From Vitis vinifera (lineage: Eukaryota; Streptophyta; Magnoliopsida; Vitales; Vitaceae): a DNA stretch of 64,000 nucleotides. The translations under genes and the position numbers were made by a program. Positions 1 through 11,399 of this stretch are shown in pieces. The notes below the pieces were generated by a model, which ran no database searches, was not told the origin of the DNA, and worked only from the letters and a program-made list of their open reading frames with translations. The stretch covers positions 6,171,501 to 6,235,500 of the forward strand of contig NC_081810.1 of the NCBI RefSeq assembly GCF_030704535.1, in the 5' to 3' direction. Each line of letters begins with the position of its first letter. Positions within the stretch are counted from its first letter, which is position 1.

Positions 1-3000
1 CCCAAGTCAATTGAAGAATTTACCAACTTGGATCATCCTTCCCACGATAACCTAATCTAACTACATGACCAAGTTAAATTGAAGCAACATCAATACTAAT
101 TATTTGAGCATTAAATGTAGGAGTTGATCTCGTCAACTTTGATGTAACCATACGAGGCAAAGTTTTGTTTGTTCCAAGAATACTGAACCTAGTTATAGGA
201 ATAGGTCTCAATAATTGTGGTTGTCTGCATGTCAATAACCTAACCTAAATAAAAAAAGTTAAGATACTCGTTCAAAAATCAAAACTAATCATCCAAGCAT
301 TAATTGCATGAACAAGTCTTATTAACTTTGATTTACTATACACCAGGAACTTAATATGACTATATAATAAAGTTACACTTATCGAAACAACAATAAAACC
401 TATAGTCAACAAAGTGAAAGGATCAAGGAGGAAAAAAAGTAACAATTAACATCACCTTTTTTTTTTTCCCAAAGTCATGAAAGAAAATATATCTTATGAT
501 CTATATATGTATGATGGCTTGAGGAAGCTCACAAGGAAGAAGTAAAGTGATAAAAATGTGGAAATATCCTTGATTTGTATGGACATTTGTGTGATTCCAT
601 TAGATTAAGACATATTAGCTAAGGTTTAATTTGCAGTTGATTTCAACCCATCGATACCATACTTGTTTTGCAATTGGACAAGTTTAGCAACAGATTGAGT
701 TGACAGATTTTGTGAGCGTTCATGCACATATTAATAATCATCTATATATGTTTAGCTTCGATGTTTTGATAAAGTGTTTCATTGAAAAATATGTAACTTG
801 AAATTCAAAAAGTGATTCAACTGTTGTATCACGAAATTAACGTTCTAAAGCCTACTTATTATCATTATAAAACTTGATAATTTCATAATAATTAAGATCA
901 ATCTTCACTAGACTAAAAAAATATTAACTTTTCATAACAATTATCAGAAAAATGTCACCACAAAATTATTTTGCAATATAAAATAAATGTAATCTACATG
1001 GACCGCATAAATGTCTTTAAGATTATTATCCATGTTATCCTAAATACGAAAAGGTACTAAAAACGAAAATGTAAAGAAGAAATCAAGACAAACACCTTAT
1101 AATGACAAACTAAGAGTACATTCTATAGTTATTTTAAGAAGTATTTTTATTTTTTTTAATACTTAAATTTTTTTATCTTTTAAACATAAAAAAGATTAGA
1201 AATGCTTTTTAAAATCACCATTAAATGCACTTTTATTTTAATTTTTCCCACATGATTCACACATGCTATGATTTCAAATAATGATACCAGGGAAGAAGAC
1301 ATCTTTTTCGACTAATTTCTTGAATTGATGAGTGACAAGCGTTTCCAATTTTCATTTCTAAAAGAATTACATCCATGCCACTCTTTTCATTAAATAGTCA
1401 TTAGAAAAAGTCAATGCTCTCTCGTTAATTTCTGCGTATAAAGTAGAGGATGAGCGGCCAATGATTCCAATATTCCAATTCCTGCCACAAAACCGCGGCT
1501 GATCAAAGAAACCACATACTACCTTTGAGACCTAATGAGGCCACTTAGTCAATATTCTTTGCAAAAGGTGGCAATGGTAGAAAAGATCAAACAAAAGTAA
1601 TTTAAGTTTTCTATGGGCCTCTTCTGTGTATTATTATTATTATTATTATTATTTTAAAGTACCGACAAAGGAAAGAATATCAAATTTAATTTATCATAAA
1701 AATATGAAAAAAATAAAATATATTTAAAATTAGTTAAATGTAGAAATGAAAAAAACTAAACTATGATGAAATGAGTTTGAAGAAATGAGTATATATAATT
1801 AATTTATTAATTTTAATTTTACTTTCTAATTTTCCTTTTTTTTTATTATTATTTTTTTTAAAATTTTTCAAAAACCAAACTTAATATTATTTTTTATTTG
1901 TTATAATTTTTTGTATATAAAGATTTAGATAGTATAAAATAACAATTTGAATATCTATATTTAAAGTATAGGAAAATACACAACCTTTCACATTTTTCAA
2001 TCTAAGATCTTGTGCTCTTTTGTAGTCAATTTTATGTTGAGACTTATGAATATAATATTTTTTTTTCATTTAGAATTATTTTAAAATTGTACTCTTAAAA
2101 GTTTGAGTGATTGAAAACAAAGGTTATGAGAACAACTATGTTCTTGTGCATCACTTCCAACTTGACATGATAATTTATTTATACCAAAAATCTTATAAAC
2201 CTTTTTGGAGAACAATTCTAAATATAAATTTATGACAATGCCTTTAAATACTAAAAAAAATAAAAAATCAAAATTAGGAAGATAGAGGATTAAAGTGTGA
2301 ACGTTGGAATATATTTTTAAAAGGTTCACTTGAAACACTTTGACCTAAGGCACCTCACTTGCTAAGGCAATACCTTTTTGGAAAGGTTCACCACAACTAC
2401 TTTACTTTTTCTATTTAAACATTTTTGTTTTTGAAATTCCTAGTTATATATTGACATTTATATAATTTTCTTATTTTTTTTATTGAATACCTTTTTTAAA
2501 TGTTTGAAATTTTAATTTTTTTTATTCATTGTATTAGATTTTGAATAATATTTTATAAAATTAATATATATTCTAAATCGGTTTCACTTTGTTTAGATAT
2601 GTGTCTTATGTTCCTTGTAAACTAATTAATTAATATAATATAATCATTCTTTAGACTTTAATTACTTTAAATGTATCTCCAAGATTAATTAATACTGAAT
2701 TAGCTTGAAGTCAACTACATTATTTGAAATAATCCCTTTGATAATTCAGATACCCAAAATTAAACACATAATAGATAGAAATCCACTATAATAAAATATC
2801 AACACTTAATTTAGAACATTCATATACACACACGTATGTATATATATACCTATTCTTTCCTTATATAATTATTGATAGTACCCTTGAAGGTAAGATTAAT
2901 AAATCAACAACCACTTTATTGGAAGAACCTTAGTCATTATGTCATTTTCAAACTCAAATTACCTCAACATTTGAAAGAATCAAATTTATTATTAGGATAT

Positions 3001-3379
3001 ATCCAAATTTACTATTAACAATCCTATATTATAACTCTGAAGTGATAGCAAAATATTTTTATTTTTTTACTTGAAAATTCATAATGATGATTTTGGGGAA
3101 TATAACTACTCTTTTAAATTTCTATGAATTTGTCCTACCCTATTATTCAAAGGAACCAACTATACCAAAATTTACCATTATCAGTCTTTTAGGGTAGTAT
3201 AACCTAGTTTTGACATGGTAGTAAATTGAGCTTTATTTATTAAAAAATTCGTTAGGATTATTTTAAGTAATGTAATTAGTTTTATTTTAATTTTCTTTGC
3301 AATCAAACTTGTACTACACTATAAACCAAATTTATTATTAGGTTATATCAAAATTGTTCATTAATAGTCGTTTAATGTA
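1..3379. other. Gene-poor AT-rich intergenic DNA
   Basis: No reading frame here looks like a real protein. The stretch is AT-rich with poly-A/T runs and an (ATT)n microsatellite at about 1630-1653. Short frames at 1887-2338 (minus) are low-complexity and show no domain. I see no RNA gene or intact element. Confidence 0.6.
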
Positions 3380-3384
3380 GTATA

Positions 3385-3883
3385 TGTAGTGCCAGCGAAA
3401 GCTTTGATGCCAACAATGTTAGTTCAAGAACACAAAGATAAAACAATCACACATACGGTACACGAGGTTTTAACGTGGTTCGGCCAACCATGCCTACGTC
3501 CACGGATGAGAGAGAATAATTCCACTATACAATAGAGAATATTACAGAGGATAAAACCAGATACAACTATTGGGTTCCCGAAACATCTCATGTTTCCCCA
3601 CTCCTTGTATCCATACCTTACTACGAGCCCTCTCGCTCCACCAGGTACCTCCCGTTCTTCCTCACATCTCTATCCACCTCGTATAGTCTCTATAGGCCCA
3701 TCTCCATCTCATAACTTTTTCTCCTCATGACCTAGAATATTTATAGAGATATTTCCAACAACCTTCCTTGTACTATAAGAAAATCTAATATTACAATAAC
3801 ATATCAACCTAGAAATATTCTATATAATATTCTTTACAAAAAATGAATCTATACTAATTAGGAATTTGGGACACTTCCTAACA
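3385..3883 (-). repeat. LTR (3' LTR in element orientation) of the miniature element
   Basis: A 499-bp direct repeat nearly identical to 4072-4570. The polypurine tract lies at about 3884-3900 on the minus strand, directly upstream of this LTR in element orientation. Confidence 0.9.
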
Positions 3884-4057
3884 ATCTCCACCTTGGACCA
3901 AATTACATGAAGTTAATCTTCAATCTCTCCATGACACAAACCTTTTTGTATCATATCACCACGAAAGAGCAATCGACTCCACCTTCAGTGAAAATTCCTT
4001 TTGTTTTCATCTTGTGTGTTTTGTGATCTTTTACTCTTCCAGAAATCTTCAACCCAA

Positions 4058-4069
4058 GCTCTGATACCA
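4058..4069 (-). other. Primer-binding site matching initiator tRNA-Met
   Basis: The minus strand reads TGGTATCAGAGC two bases inside the 5' LTR end. This is the usual Copia-type primer site and it sets the element's orientation. Confidence 0.9.
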
Positions 4070-4071
4070 AT

Positions 4072-4570
4072 TGTAGTGCCAACGAAAGCTTTGATGCCAA
4101 CAATGTTAGTTCAAGAACACAAAGATAAAACAATCACACATACGGTACACGAGGTTTTAACGTGGTTCGGCCAACCATGCCTACGTCCACGGATGAGAGA
4201 GAATAATTCCACTATACAATAGAGAATATTACAGAGGATAAAACCAGATATAACTATTGGGTTCCCGAAACATCCCATGTTTCCCCACTCCTTGTATCCA
4301 TACCTTACTACGAGCCCTCTCGCTCCACCAGGTACCTCCCGTTCTTCCTCACATCTCTATCCACCTCGTATAGTCTCTATAGGCCCATCTCCATCTCATA
4401 ACTTTTTCCCCTCATGACCTAGAATATTTATAGAGATATTTCCAACAACCTTCCTTGTACTATAAGGAAATCTAATATTACAATAATATATCAACCTAGA
4501 AATATTCTATATAATATTCTTTACAAAAAAGGAATCTATACTAATTAGGAATTTGGGACACTTCCTAACA
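4072..4570 (-). repeat. LTR (5' LTR in element orientation) of the miniature element
   Basis: A 499-bp direct repeat of 3385-3883, followed by the second GTATA target duplication at 4571-4575. Confidence 0.9.
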
Positions 4571-4575
4571 GTATA

Positions 4576-5985
4576 ATCTAGTTCCTAGAGAGCAACAAAT
4601 TGTCAAGACTAATACATCAACAATTACTTTATTGAAAAATTTTAGCCACTATTGTGTTATTTTCAATCTATATTCTTATAATATATGTGACATGTGAATT
4701 ATTGAATAAATACTTTATAAAATCATTATTTTAATTTACAATTGTAGAAATATAACAATCATCTATCTACATGTTTAGTAAAGATTCTAGAAAATATTTT
4801 TAGCATTTTTAATACTCGAAAAATAAAATTTTTCAAGTGTTATAAAAGTTAAAAATATTTTTTAAAATCACTACTAAACATCCTCTAAGCAGATGCACAA
4901 TGCTCAGTGTTTATGGAAAAAGAGAGAATAGGTTTTAGATGGTTTAATTGATGATCAAACAAGGAAACAATTTTGTCTAATTACAAGAATAGGAAGAGGT
5001 TGCCATCGAATACACCTTTATGAAAAGACGAATGAGAAGTTATAAAGATATTTCAAAAAAAGTTCATTAAAATTAGTATTTAATATATGAAATAGTAAAG
5101 AATATTATATTATAATTCTTCATGAAATTAAAGATAATAATTATTATTACATGATTGCATCTAATAATTAGCTTAATAATAATATTTTAAAATTCAAAAT
5201 TTTGCATATTTATTATTATTATTGTTAATTAGATTACATAATTATATATACAATTATTAGCTACCGTAGCCATTGAATTTTGATTAGTCATGACAATATT
5301 TAGGGTAATCAATAAATTTACATGTGTCACTTTTCAATCCAAATAGGCTTAATTAATATAAATTATTAATTTATTCTTTGAAAATTTTGAGTTCTTACAT
5401 CAACTGATTTAATTTTCAGAACAACCAAACCTATCATGCTTGTAAATATAGGAATCTATGACGCTTGCTTTAAGGGGTTCTTTTTCAAGGACCAGAATCA
5501 CATGTAAGCTTCCTTATTTTGTTGGACTCAACTGAATAAAATTGGCAAAATTTTTCAGTGACCTTGATATGGTTGGTCAAGATAAAGCAAGCTCCATGTG
5601 AATCGACACAAGTGCAGTGATTGCCCTCATTTTCTTCACAAGAATAGGCATATCTCAGCATGATAAGTTGAGTGTTCATGGTCTTCTTGATCAGAACTTT
5701 ATGGCGTTGGCCTCCAAGGATAGCCCATGAAAGAGCAAGCTTAGAACTTCACTTGAAGGTTAATGGAAGTGAAGTTACATCCGTTAAAGCCAATTTCAAT
5801 GGCATGTAAAATGCAATCCACTTGATTGATTAGCAGCAAAAAACCAAGTTAAAAAAGCATGTACACATCACATGAATCAGCAACTCATTGTGAAAAACCT
5901 GTCTGTAGTACCTTTTTTAAGCTTTTAAGTACTTTCTAGGTGGGAGAAAATTCCCATAGGGGGGTGCTGATTGCTTCATTTCAAG
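4576..5985. other. Intergenic DNA upstream of the DUF604 gene
   Basis: AT-rich. A 64-codon minus-strand frame at 5485-5679 is cysteine-rich but matches nothing I recognise and has no supporting context. The 5' UTR and promoter of the gene at 5986 must lie in the last few hundred bases, but no clear TATA box could be assigned. Confidence 0.5.
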
Positions 5986-7701
5986 ATGCTTTCATTCCCC
6001 TATCCTTGGTTCCAATCTGTGCAATTGTTCTTCAAGAGAATTTCATCTGGAATTGCTGCTAAGTTCAGTGCCATCGGACAAGACGTTACATTTTTATCAG
6101 ATAAATTAGTTGGCAAACTATGCAAATCACTGGCCATTTCCGGACTAATTGTGTATGTGTTGTACATTTTGTTGTCTAACCATCCCTGCTGCCAGTCCTC
6201 CAATTTCTTAGCTAACTTGAGACACAAGTGGGGCTCAGATCCCATTACTACTGATTCTCCTACTAATCTTAGCGACCTTGTGTTTGGAATAGCAGCTTCC
6301 GTCAATACATGGAGGACTAAAAGAATATACATCGATGCATGGTGGCGACCAAATATTACCCGGGGGTATCTTTTCTTAGAAAGAACTCCCACAAATTTCC
6401 TTCCATGGCCTTCATCTTTTCCCCCTTTTCGAGTTTCTGAAGATATCTCTAGATACCAACCATATAACAAGCATAGGATGCCACATGCAATAAGAATGGT
6501 ACGCGTGATTGCAGAGACATATAGGGAGGAGAATAAAGGAGTGAGGTGGTATGTTATGGCGGATGATGATACCGTGCTTTTCATCGATAATCTAGTGGAG
6601 GTCCTGGCAAGGTATGACCATAGGAAGTACTTCTACATTGGGATGAATTCAGAGTGTGTTACGTCGAATATAGATCACTCATTTGAAATGGCATTTGGGG
6701 GAGCTGGGTATGCTTTGAGTTACCCTCTAGCTGAGGCCTTAGCCAGGAATTTAGACGTGTGTATCAAGAGATATCCAACATTGTATGGAAGTGACCATAT
6801 TTTGCAGTCATGTGTTGCTGATTTAGGAGTCTCCCTTACTCATGAAAAGGGGTTTCATCAGGTAAGTACTGACCAAATGTTGTCTGAGTTCCTCTTCTTA
6901 TGATTTGTATTAATGATCGAGGTAATTGTTGTTGCAGATTGATCTACATGGTGACCTATCAGGTCTTTTATCAGCTCACCCGCAGTCTCCTTTCCTCTCC
7001 CTCCACCACCTCGATGTCACAGATCCCCTCTTCCCCTCCATGGACCGAAATGAATCAGTAGTCCGCCTTATGAAAGCTGCAAAAGTCGATCAATCTCGAC
7101 TTTTGCAACAGACCATCTGCTATCACAAGCCATACAACTGGTCTTTCTCCATATCATGGGGCTACTCTACCCAAATTTATGAGAATATATACCCTCCAAG
7201 TGTTTTAGAGAGACCACTCCAAACATTTGTTCCATGGAAGAGGATAAGGATGCCGCCCTACATGTTCAACACCCGGTTTCCCTCCAGAACTCCATGCGAG
7301 GCACCTCATGTTTTCTTCTTCGAATCCGCAGAAAAAATCAAAGGGGAACAAATTGTTACAACTTATATTCGAAAATTTCCACGTTTGTTACCACCTTGTC
7401 CTTCAAGTGGCAATCACTCTGCTGATTACATCTCAAAAGTTAAGGTTTTCTCACCATTGAGGAGACTCCATGGGGTGAGTGTATTATTCCTTTTCTCTCT
7501 CTTAATTTCGATTCTTCTCAACTACATAACAATCTTATTTGATTCTTATATTTATTTCTATTGACTTATTGATAGAGAAGCTAATTTTTCCTTTTTCAGA
7601 CTGGAAATAGAAGAGAATGCTGTGACATAGTGCGTGTGGCTAAAATGAATTTTTCGGAGGTCAAGTATAGGGCTTGCATGCAAGACGAAATAGTGGGTTG
7701 A
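5986..7701 (+). CDS. DUF604 / Fringe-like glycosyltransferase (GT31-type), three exons
   Basis: The exons are 5986-6861, 6938-7474 and 7600-7701, all joined in phase 0 with GT-AG introns (CAG|GTAAGT, GGG|GTGAGT), giving 504 aa. A single membrane segment at about residues 48-63 (rich in L, I, V, Y) follows a short basic tail, so a type II Golgi membrane protein is inferred. The DDD metal/nucleotide-sugar motif lies at 193-195 in WYVMADDDTVLF, followed by FGGAGYALSYPLAEAL and YGSDHILQSC, hallmarks of plant Fringe-related DUF604 proteins. Length fits the family (~500 aa). The first in-frame ATG is at 5986; the frame opens a few codons earlier with no ATG. A third exon of 33 codons supplies the C-terminal cysteines. 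The acceptor sugar is unknown. Confidence 0.9.
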
Positions 7702-9269
7702 CTGTACTGTCAAATACCATACTACTGAAGAGTTCAAAACATATGGGCATATCTTCTGGTGATTTAAAAAAAATTCTATCTGCAATTATCACAACTAGAA
7801 GGATGTGACTGGGAACCCAACAAGCTATACCACTGTGTTTTGTATTGGGAAATATGCGAAAGTGCAGCTAACTGCTAATGAATGGAACAGTTCTACGTAT
7901 AAATGGTGTTCGATCATGTTGAATCATTGTTGTGTTTGGGAAACAATTAGTTGGGAAGCTAGAGGCTGAAATGGTTTAGTTTTGTTTAATATTAATATTA
8001 ATTCCTAGTATAAAAGCTTGGGTTCTCTTTGTGTTTTAAAAAACAGTTCTTAAAAATAATTTTTATAAAAATTATTCTATAATATTTTATAAAATTTAAT
8101 TTCTATGCTTTTAAATATATTTTAAAAATAACTTTTATATGTTGTTTTTTATTTTTAATTATTTCTCATTTTTGTATAATTATTTTTTAAAATAGATTTT
8201 AAAAAACAAGTGAAAACAACTAAAAATTTAAAAATATTATATGAAAACACCTTATTTTTTTATTTTTAAGAATAAAAAACTATTTTATTCCTTTTTATTG
8301 TCAAATTTAAAATTGTTTTTTTTTTTTTTTTTTTACTTTTTCATTGTCAAATTTGTTTTCCGATTTGTTTGAGAAAATTATTTTAAAAAACAATGATCAC
8401 AAGGGATCTTAATTTCTAGAATAGAGTTGAAAAAGCAGCAAGGTTCTCAAATGGGAAACTAGCTAATGAATGGTAATTTGTTTTGATTAGATAATATAAA
8501 TCTCACAAGCGTTAGTACTGACTTATATAAGTGGGAAAAAACAACTTAGAAACCTCGATTTAGGAAGGGCTGGATAATCACCAGTTTGCATCCTGGCTCA
8601 CAGTCACAGATGACATTTGCAAAAAAATTTGTATATGGTTTCCTCACAACACTGCTACCCTGGTACCCTTTGTATATATACAGAAAAACCCAATACTTAT
8701 ACATGTACGACTTGTAAATCCAAAAATAATGGATGTTGTTAAAAGTTAATATATAGAAGCTTAAGAAACTTTAAGAAAAAAGAAATAATTATTAATTATA
8801 GAAGATAAAAAGACTCTTAAAAGGAAAAAATATGGTATCAACAAAAGATGCTTGTTGACATATATTTTTTTGCAGATAGTAAACTATTCATCCACTACCT
8901 ACACCATGCATAGAAATTCAGAAAGAGCAATCTTCTTGCCTAGTGCTATAATTAATATATGTAGCTTTTCAGGAAGCATTTCAGGAAGCTATAGCTAATA
9001 GACTGCTACTCGTAAAGGCTTTCTTTAGTGTTAGAATATTGAATACATGTAGCTTTTTATTTTATTTTTATTTTATTTTTATTTTATAATTATTATTTAT
9101 TATTATTATTAATTTCACCTAATTATATTTGTCATGATCTAGTCTTCTAGAGTCCATTGGGATACATCTTGTTTGAGTTTTGCTTAATTTATAAAGTTCT
9201 GGTGATTAATATAATGTTAGCTCACTTTGTCTTCTCACTGTTTGTTGAAATTCTATTGAACCATATTAA
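7702..9269. other. Intergenic DNA 3' of the DUF604 gene
   Basis: Contains the 3' UTR of the preceding gene. About 8020-8420 is a poly-A/T-rich segment whose ends are loosely complementary (possible old MITE, not firm). No coding region was found. Confidence 0.5.
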
Positions 9270-9565
9270 TGATTTGAAGCAATGATATACGTATCGAACC
9301 CAAATCCAATAAGCTTAAACTTTTAAGAAAATTTAATAGTTCAACATGATATTAAAACTTAGTCTGGAAGATCACAATTTTGAGTCACCTCTCCATAATT
9401 TGTATTTTCCTCATTTTTGTTTATTGGATATAAATTCAAATTCTATATGTCTCTTCATGTGTGGGTACGAGACCCACGTGAGGGAGGGTGTTAAGAAGTA
9501 TAGTATGTATATTAAACCCAAATCCTACAAATTTAAACTTTTAGGAAAATTTGGTAGTTCAAGCA
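9270..9565 (+). mobile_element. Tiny decayed LTR element with 77-bp LTRs
   Basis: Two 77-bp direct repeats, 9270-9346 and 9489-9565, share AACCCAAATCC, TTAAACTTTT and the end TAGTTCAA(G)CA at about 74% identity. Both start TG and end CA. Directly after the first, TGATATTAAAAC is a degenerate form of the tRNA-Met primer site TGGTATCAGAGC. A purine-rich GTGAGGGAGGG precedes the second. The internal part is only 142 bp. No target duplication is preserved (ATTAA against ACGTG), in line with the age suggested by LTR divergence. Confidence 0.55.
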
Positions 9566-10820
9566 ACGTGCAACCTATATGAAAACAGTACGGAAAAAAA
9601 CTCCATTTGGATGAACAGTGATACCATTTGAAATATACGCTTACATACTACCTGTTGGATTCAAGATTGCCTCATCAGAAAAAATTACATAAGCATTATT
9701 GAAAAAAGAATCTAGATCAAAATCTGGCCAATAGTTAATGCATGACCTCTCCCAAATGGGCAGGGAATTTAAGAAAAAGTGAATAGACAGAGCTGAAAAG
9801 GAAATGGAATGACTTGAGATTTCCAGATAAGAACTCAAACAATTGCTTTTCCATGTCATCTAGAAATGAAAGAAGATGAAGAATTTGTGTGTCTTTGACA
9901 TATGGCAGCAGCAATATTACCCAAAAAGGCAAGTGATGAAGTAAAACTAGCAATGCAAGAAAATTAATATATGGAGAGATAAGATCCATGATCAGTAAGC
10001 ACATTTAGACGACATGACTGAAGTTTTTTCCTTATGATGCTGTAAGAAGCATGCATGCATGCATGTATGTATATGATCATCTCTCTCTCCATAAATTACC
10101 ACTTCCCAACTTGAGATCATAAAGAAGAAGACAACGTTTATACTCCCAGTCCTGGCAAAGGAGATATAGCAAACTCATAGCCGAGAGAAACCAGGTATCT
10201 CATTCATGTCTACACCAATAGGTTAGTCACTTGAAATATACAGATGCCTTGTTCCTGTTGAGAGAGAAGCTCTCAATCTTTACATAGGCAACTATGTTAT
10301 GAACCCTAATTTGTTAGCAAGCCTTTATGATTTCCTTAACCCCTATCTCTTTATTCTAAAGTTTTATATATACCCCAAGAGGTTTCCCCTTTACTTAGTC
10401 GCATGCATGTTTACGATTCCCTGGCTAATTAACCAATAAGTGATTAATTCAGGTCGAGGATGAAGTGAAAAAAAGAAAAAGAAAAAAGAAGCAGCTCTGC
10501 AGACAGTTTAAATTGCTTATCTTCCATTATATAAAGCAAATTCACAGGAAAACTTCAAAAAACACCACGATATATATCATTGAATTCTCACAGGACAACA
10601 TCTGTAAAAGAAAGGGAAATGCATGCAAATGATCCATTGAACAAAACAAGACACAGTTTGGCTAGGATTTAGGAAGTAGTTTTCTTAATTTATAAGAGTT
10701 GAATTCAAATTGCTAAGAACAAGACTTCCCAAATCCTAACCAACCAGTATCCAAGTGACACCTTCCTGCTGTTACACAATAGATACACATAATGAAATAA
10801 ATTGCTTAATTAATCCAAAT
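9566..10820. other. Intergenic DNA 3' of the first zinc-finger gene
   Basis: Holds the likely 3' UTR of the minus-strand gene at 10821. A GCAT-repeat tract lies at about 10051-10066. Minus-strand frames at 9641-10004 are unsupported. Confidence 0.5.
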
Positions 10821-11399
10821 TTAGAAGAACTTTTTGGTACCCGTTGCCTTTGATGGTCCATGTGGCTCAGGCCCCAGTCTGAGCTCAAGATCTAACTCAG
10901 CACCTGATGATCCTTGGCCAGATGACAAACCCTTTCCAGCGTTAACAGTACTGATCATATCTTGACTGGTCAGCATACGATCCCTAGTATTTGATGGCGT
11001 TTCCCCCAAAAAGGTTAGTTTCTGGGGTTCCCCTACACGGGTTTGAGCCCTGATAGTGGTATCTTCTCCAGAAACTATCCAATTGGGCCACGCAATTTTG
11101 CTTCTTTCTTCACTGTACATAGCTTGCAATGGGTCTTTTGCGTTTGTAGGAATTGGAGAAAACAAGGATGCCGGCTTTGTGATGTCCAAAGAGTACTGTT
11201 GAGCTTCATTGGAAGCTTTCTTGAGCTTGGCTTTGTCTTTTCTGTGGATATTCATATGGCCACCTAGTGCTTGTGCAGTGGAGAAACCTCTCTTGCAAAA
11301 GGTGCACTCATAGGACCTAGCTTGGCTTGGACCTTGGTCATCTGATGTGCAGACCACCTGGTCTGAAGTAGTTTCTAGGGTTTGGTGATCAGTCTCCAT
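10821..11399 (-). CDS. Single C2H2 (QALGGH) zinc-finger transcription repressor, TAC1-like
   Basis: An intronless frame of 192 aa. A single plant-type C2H2 finger lies at residues 30-52 (C32, C35, H48, H52) with the invariant QALGGH core and the sequence [20 protein letters not shown]. The C-terminus carries an EAR repression motif, LDLELRL at 169-175. One finger plus a C-terminal EAR is the plan of the SUPERMAN clade of plant C2H2 factors. The finger and flank resemble TELOMERASE ACTIVATOR 1-like members most, but I cannot separate close relatives by eye. It should bind DNA in the nucleus and recruit TOPLESS-type corepressors (family knowledge). It is on the same strand as a second gene of the same class 3.3 kb upstream (14739-15557). 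Confidence 0.88.
   Translation of the reverse strand: METDHQTLETTSDQVVCTSDDQGPSQARSYECTFCKRGFSTAQALGGHMNIHRKDKAKLKKASNEAQQYSLDITKPASLFSPIPTNAKDPLQAMYSEERSKIAWPNWIVSGEDTTIRAQTRVGEPQKLTFLGETPSNTRDRMLTSQDMISTVNAGKGLSSGQGSSGAELDLELRLGPEPHGPSKATGTKKFF

Larger units (their letters stand above)
3385..4570 (-). mobile_element. Complete non-autonomous miniature LTR retrotransposon (TRIM-like, Copia-type priming)
   Basis: Two direct repeats of exactly 499 bp (3385-3883 and 4072-4570) flank only 188 bp of internal DNA. On the minus strand the repeats start TGTTAGGAAG and end GGCACTACA. The element sits between perfect 5-bp target duplications GTATA (3380-3384 and 4571-4575). Minus-strand TGGTATCAGAGC just inside the right repeat is the classic primer site for initiator tRNA-Met, and a purine-rich tract (AAGGTGGAGAT) abuts the other repeat. 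I counted about 7 differences between the LTRs (~98.6% identity), so insertion is fairly recent. There is no coding capacity, so it must depend on proteins made elsewhere. Confidence 0.93.

Noticed and set aside
5485-5679. 64-codon cysteine-rich minus-strand frame
   Set aside because: No recognisable domain, no splice or neighbour support; may be chance or a remnant exon.
6000-6584. 194-codon minus-strand frame across exon 1 of the DUF604 gene
   Set aside because: Antisense shadow of a conserved exon with clear family motifs; no domain of its own.
8020-8420. Possible MITE with AAAACAG / CTGTTTT-like ends
   Set aside because: Termini only loosely complementary and no target duplication could be defined.
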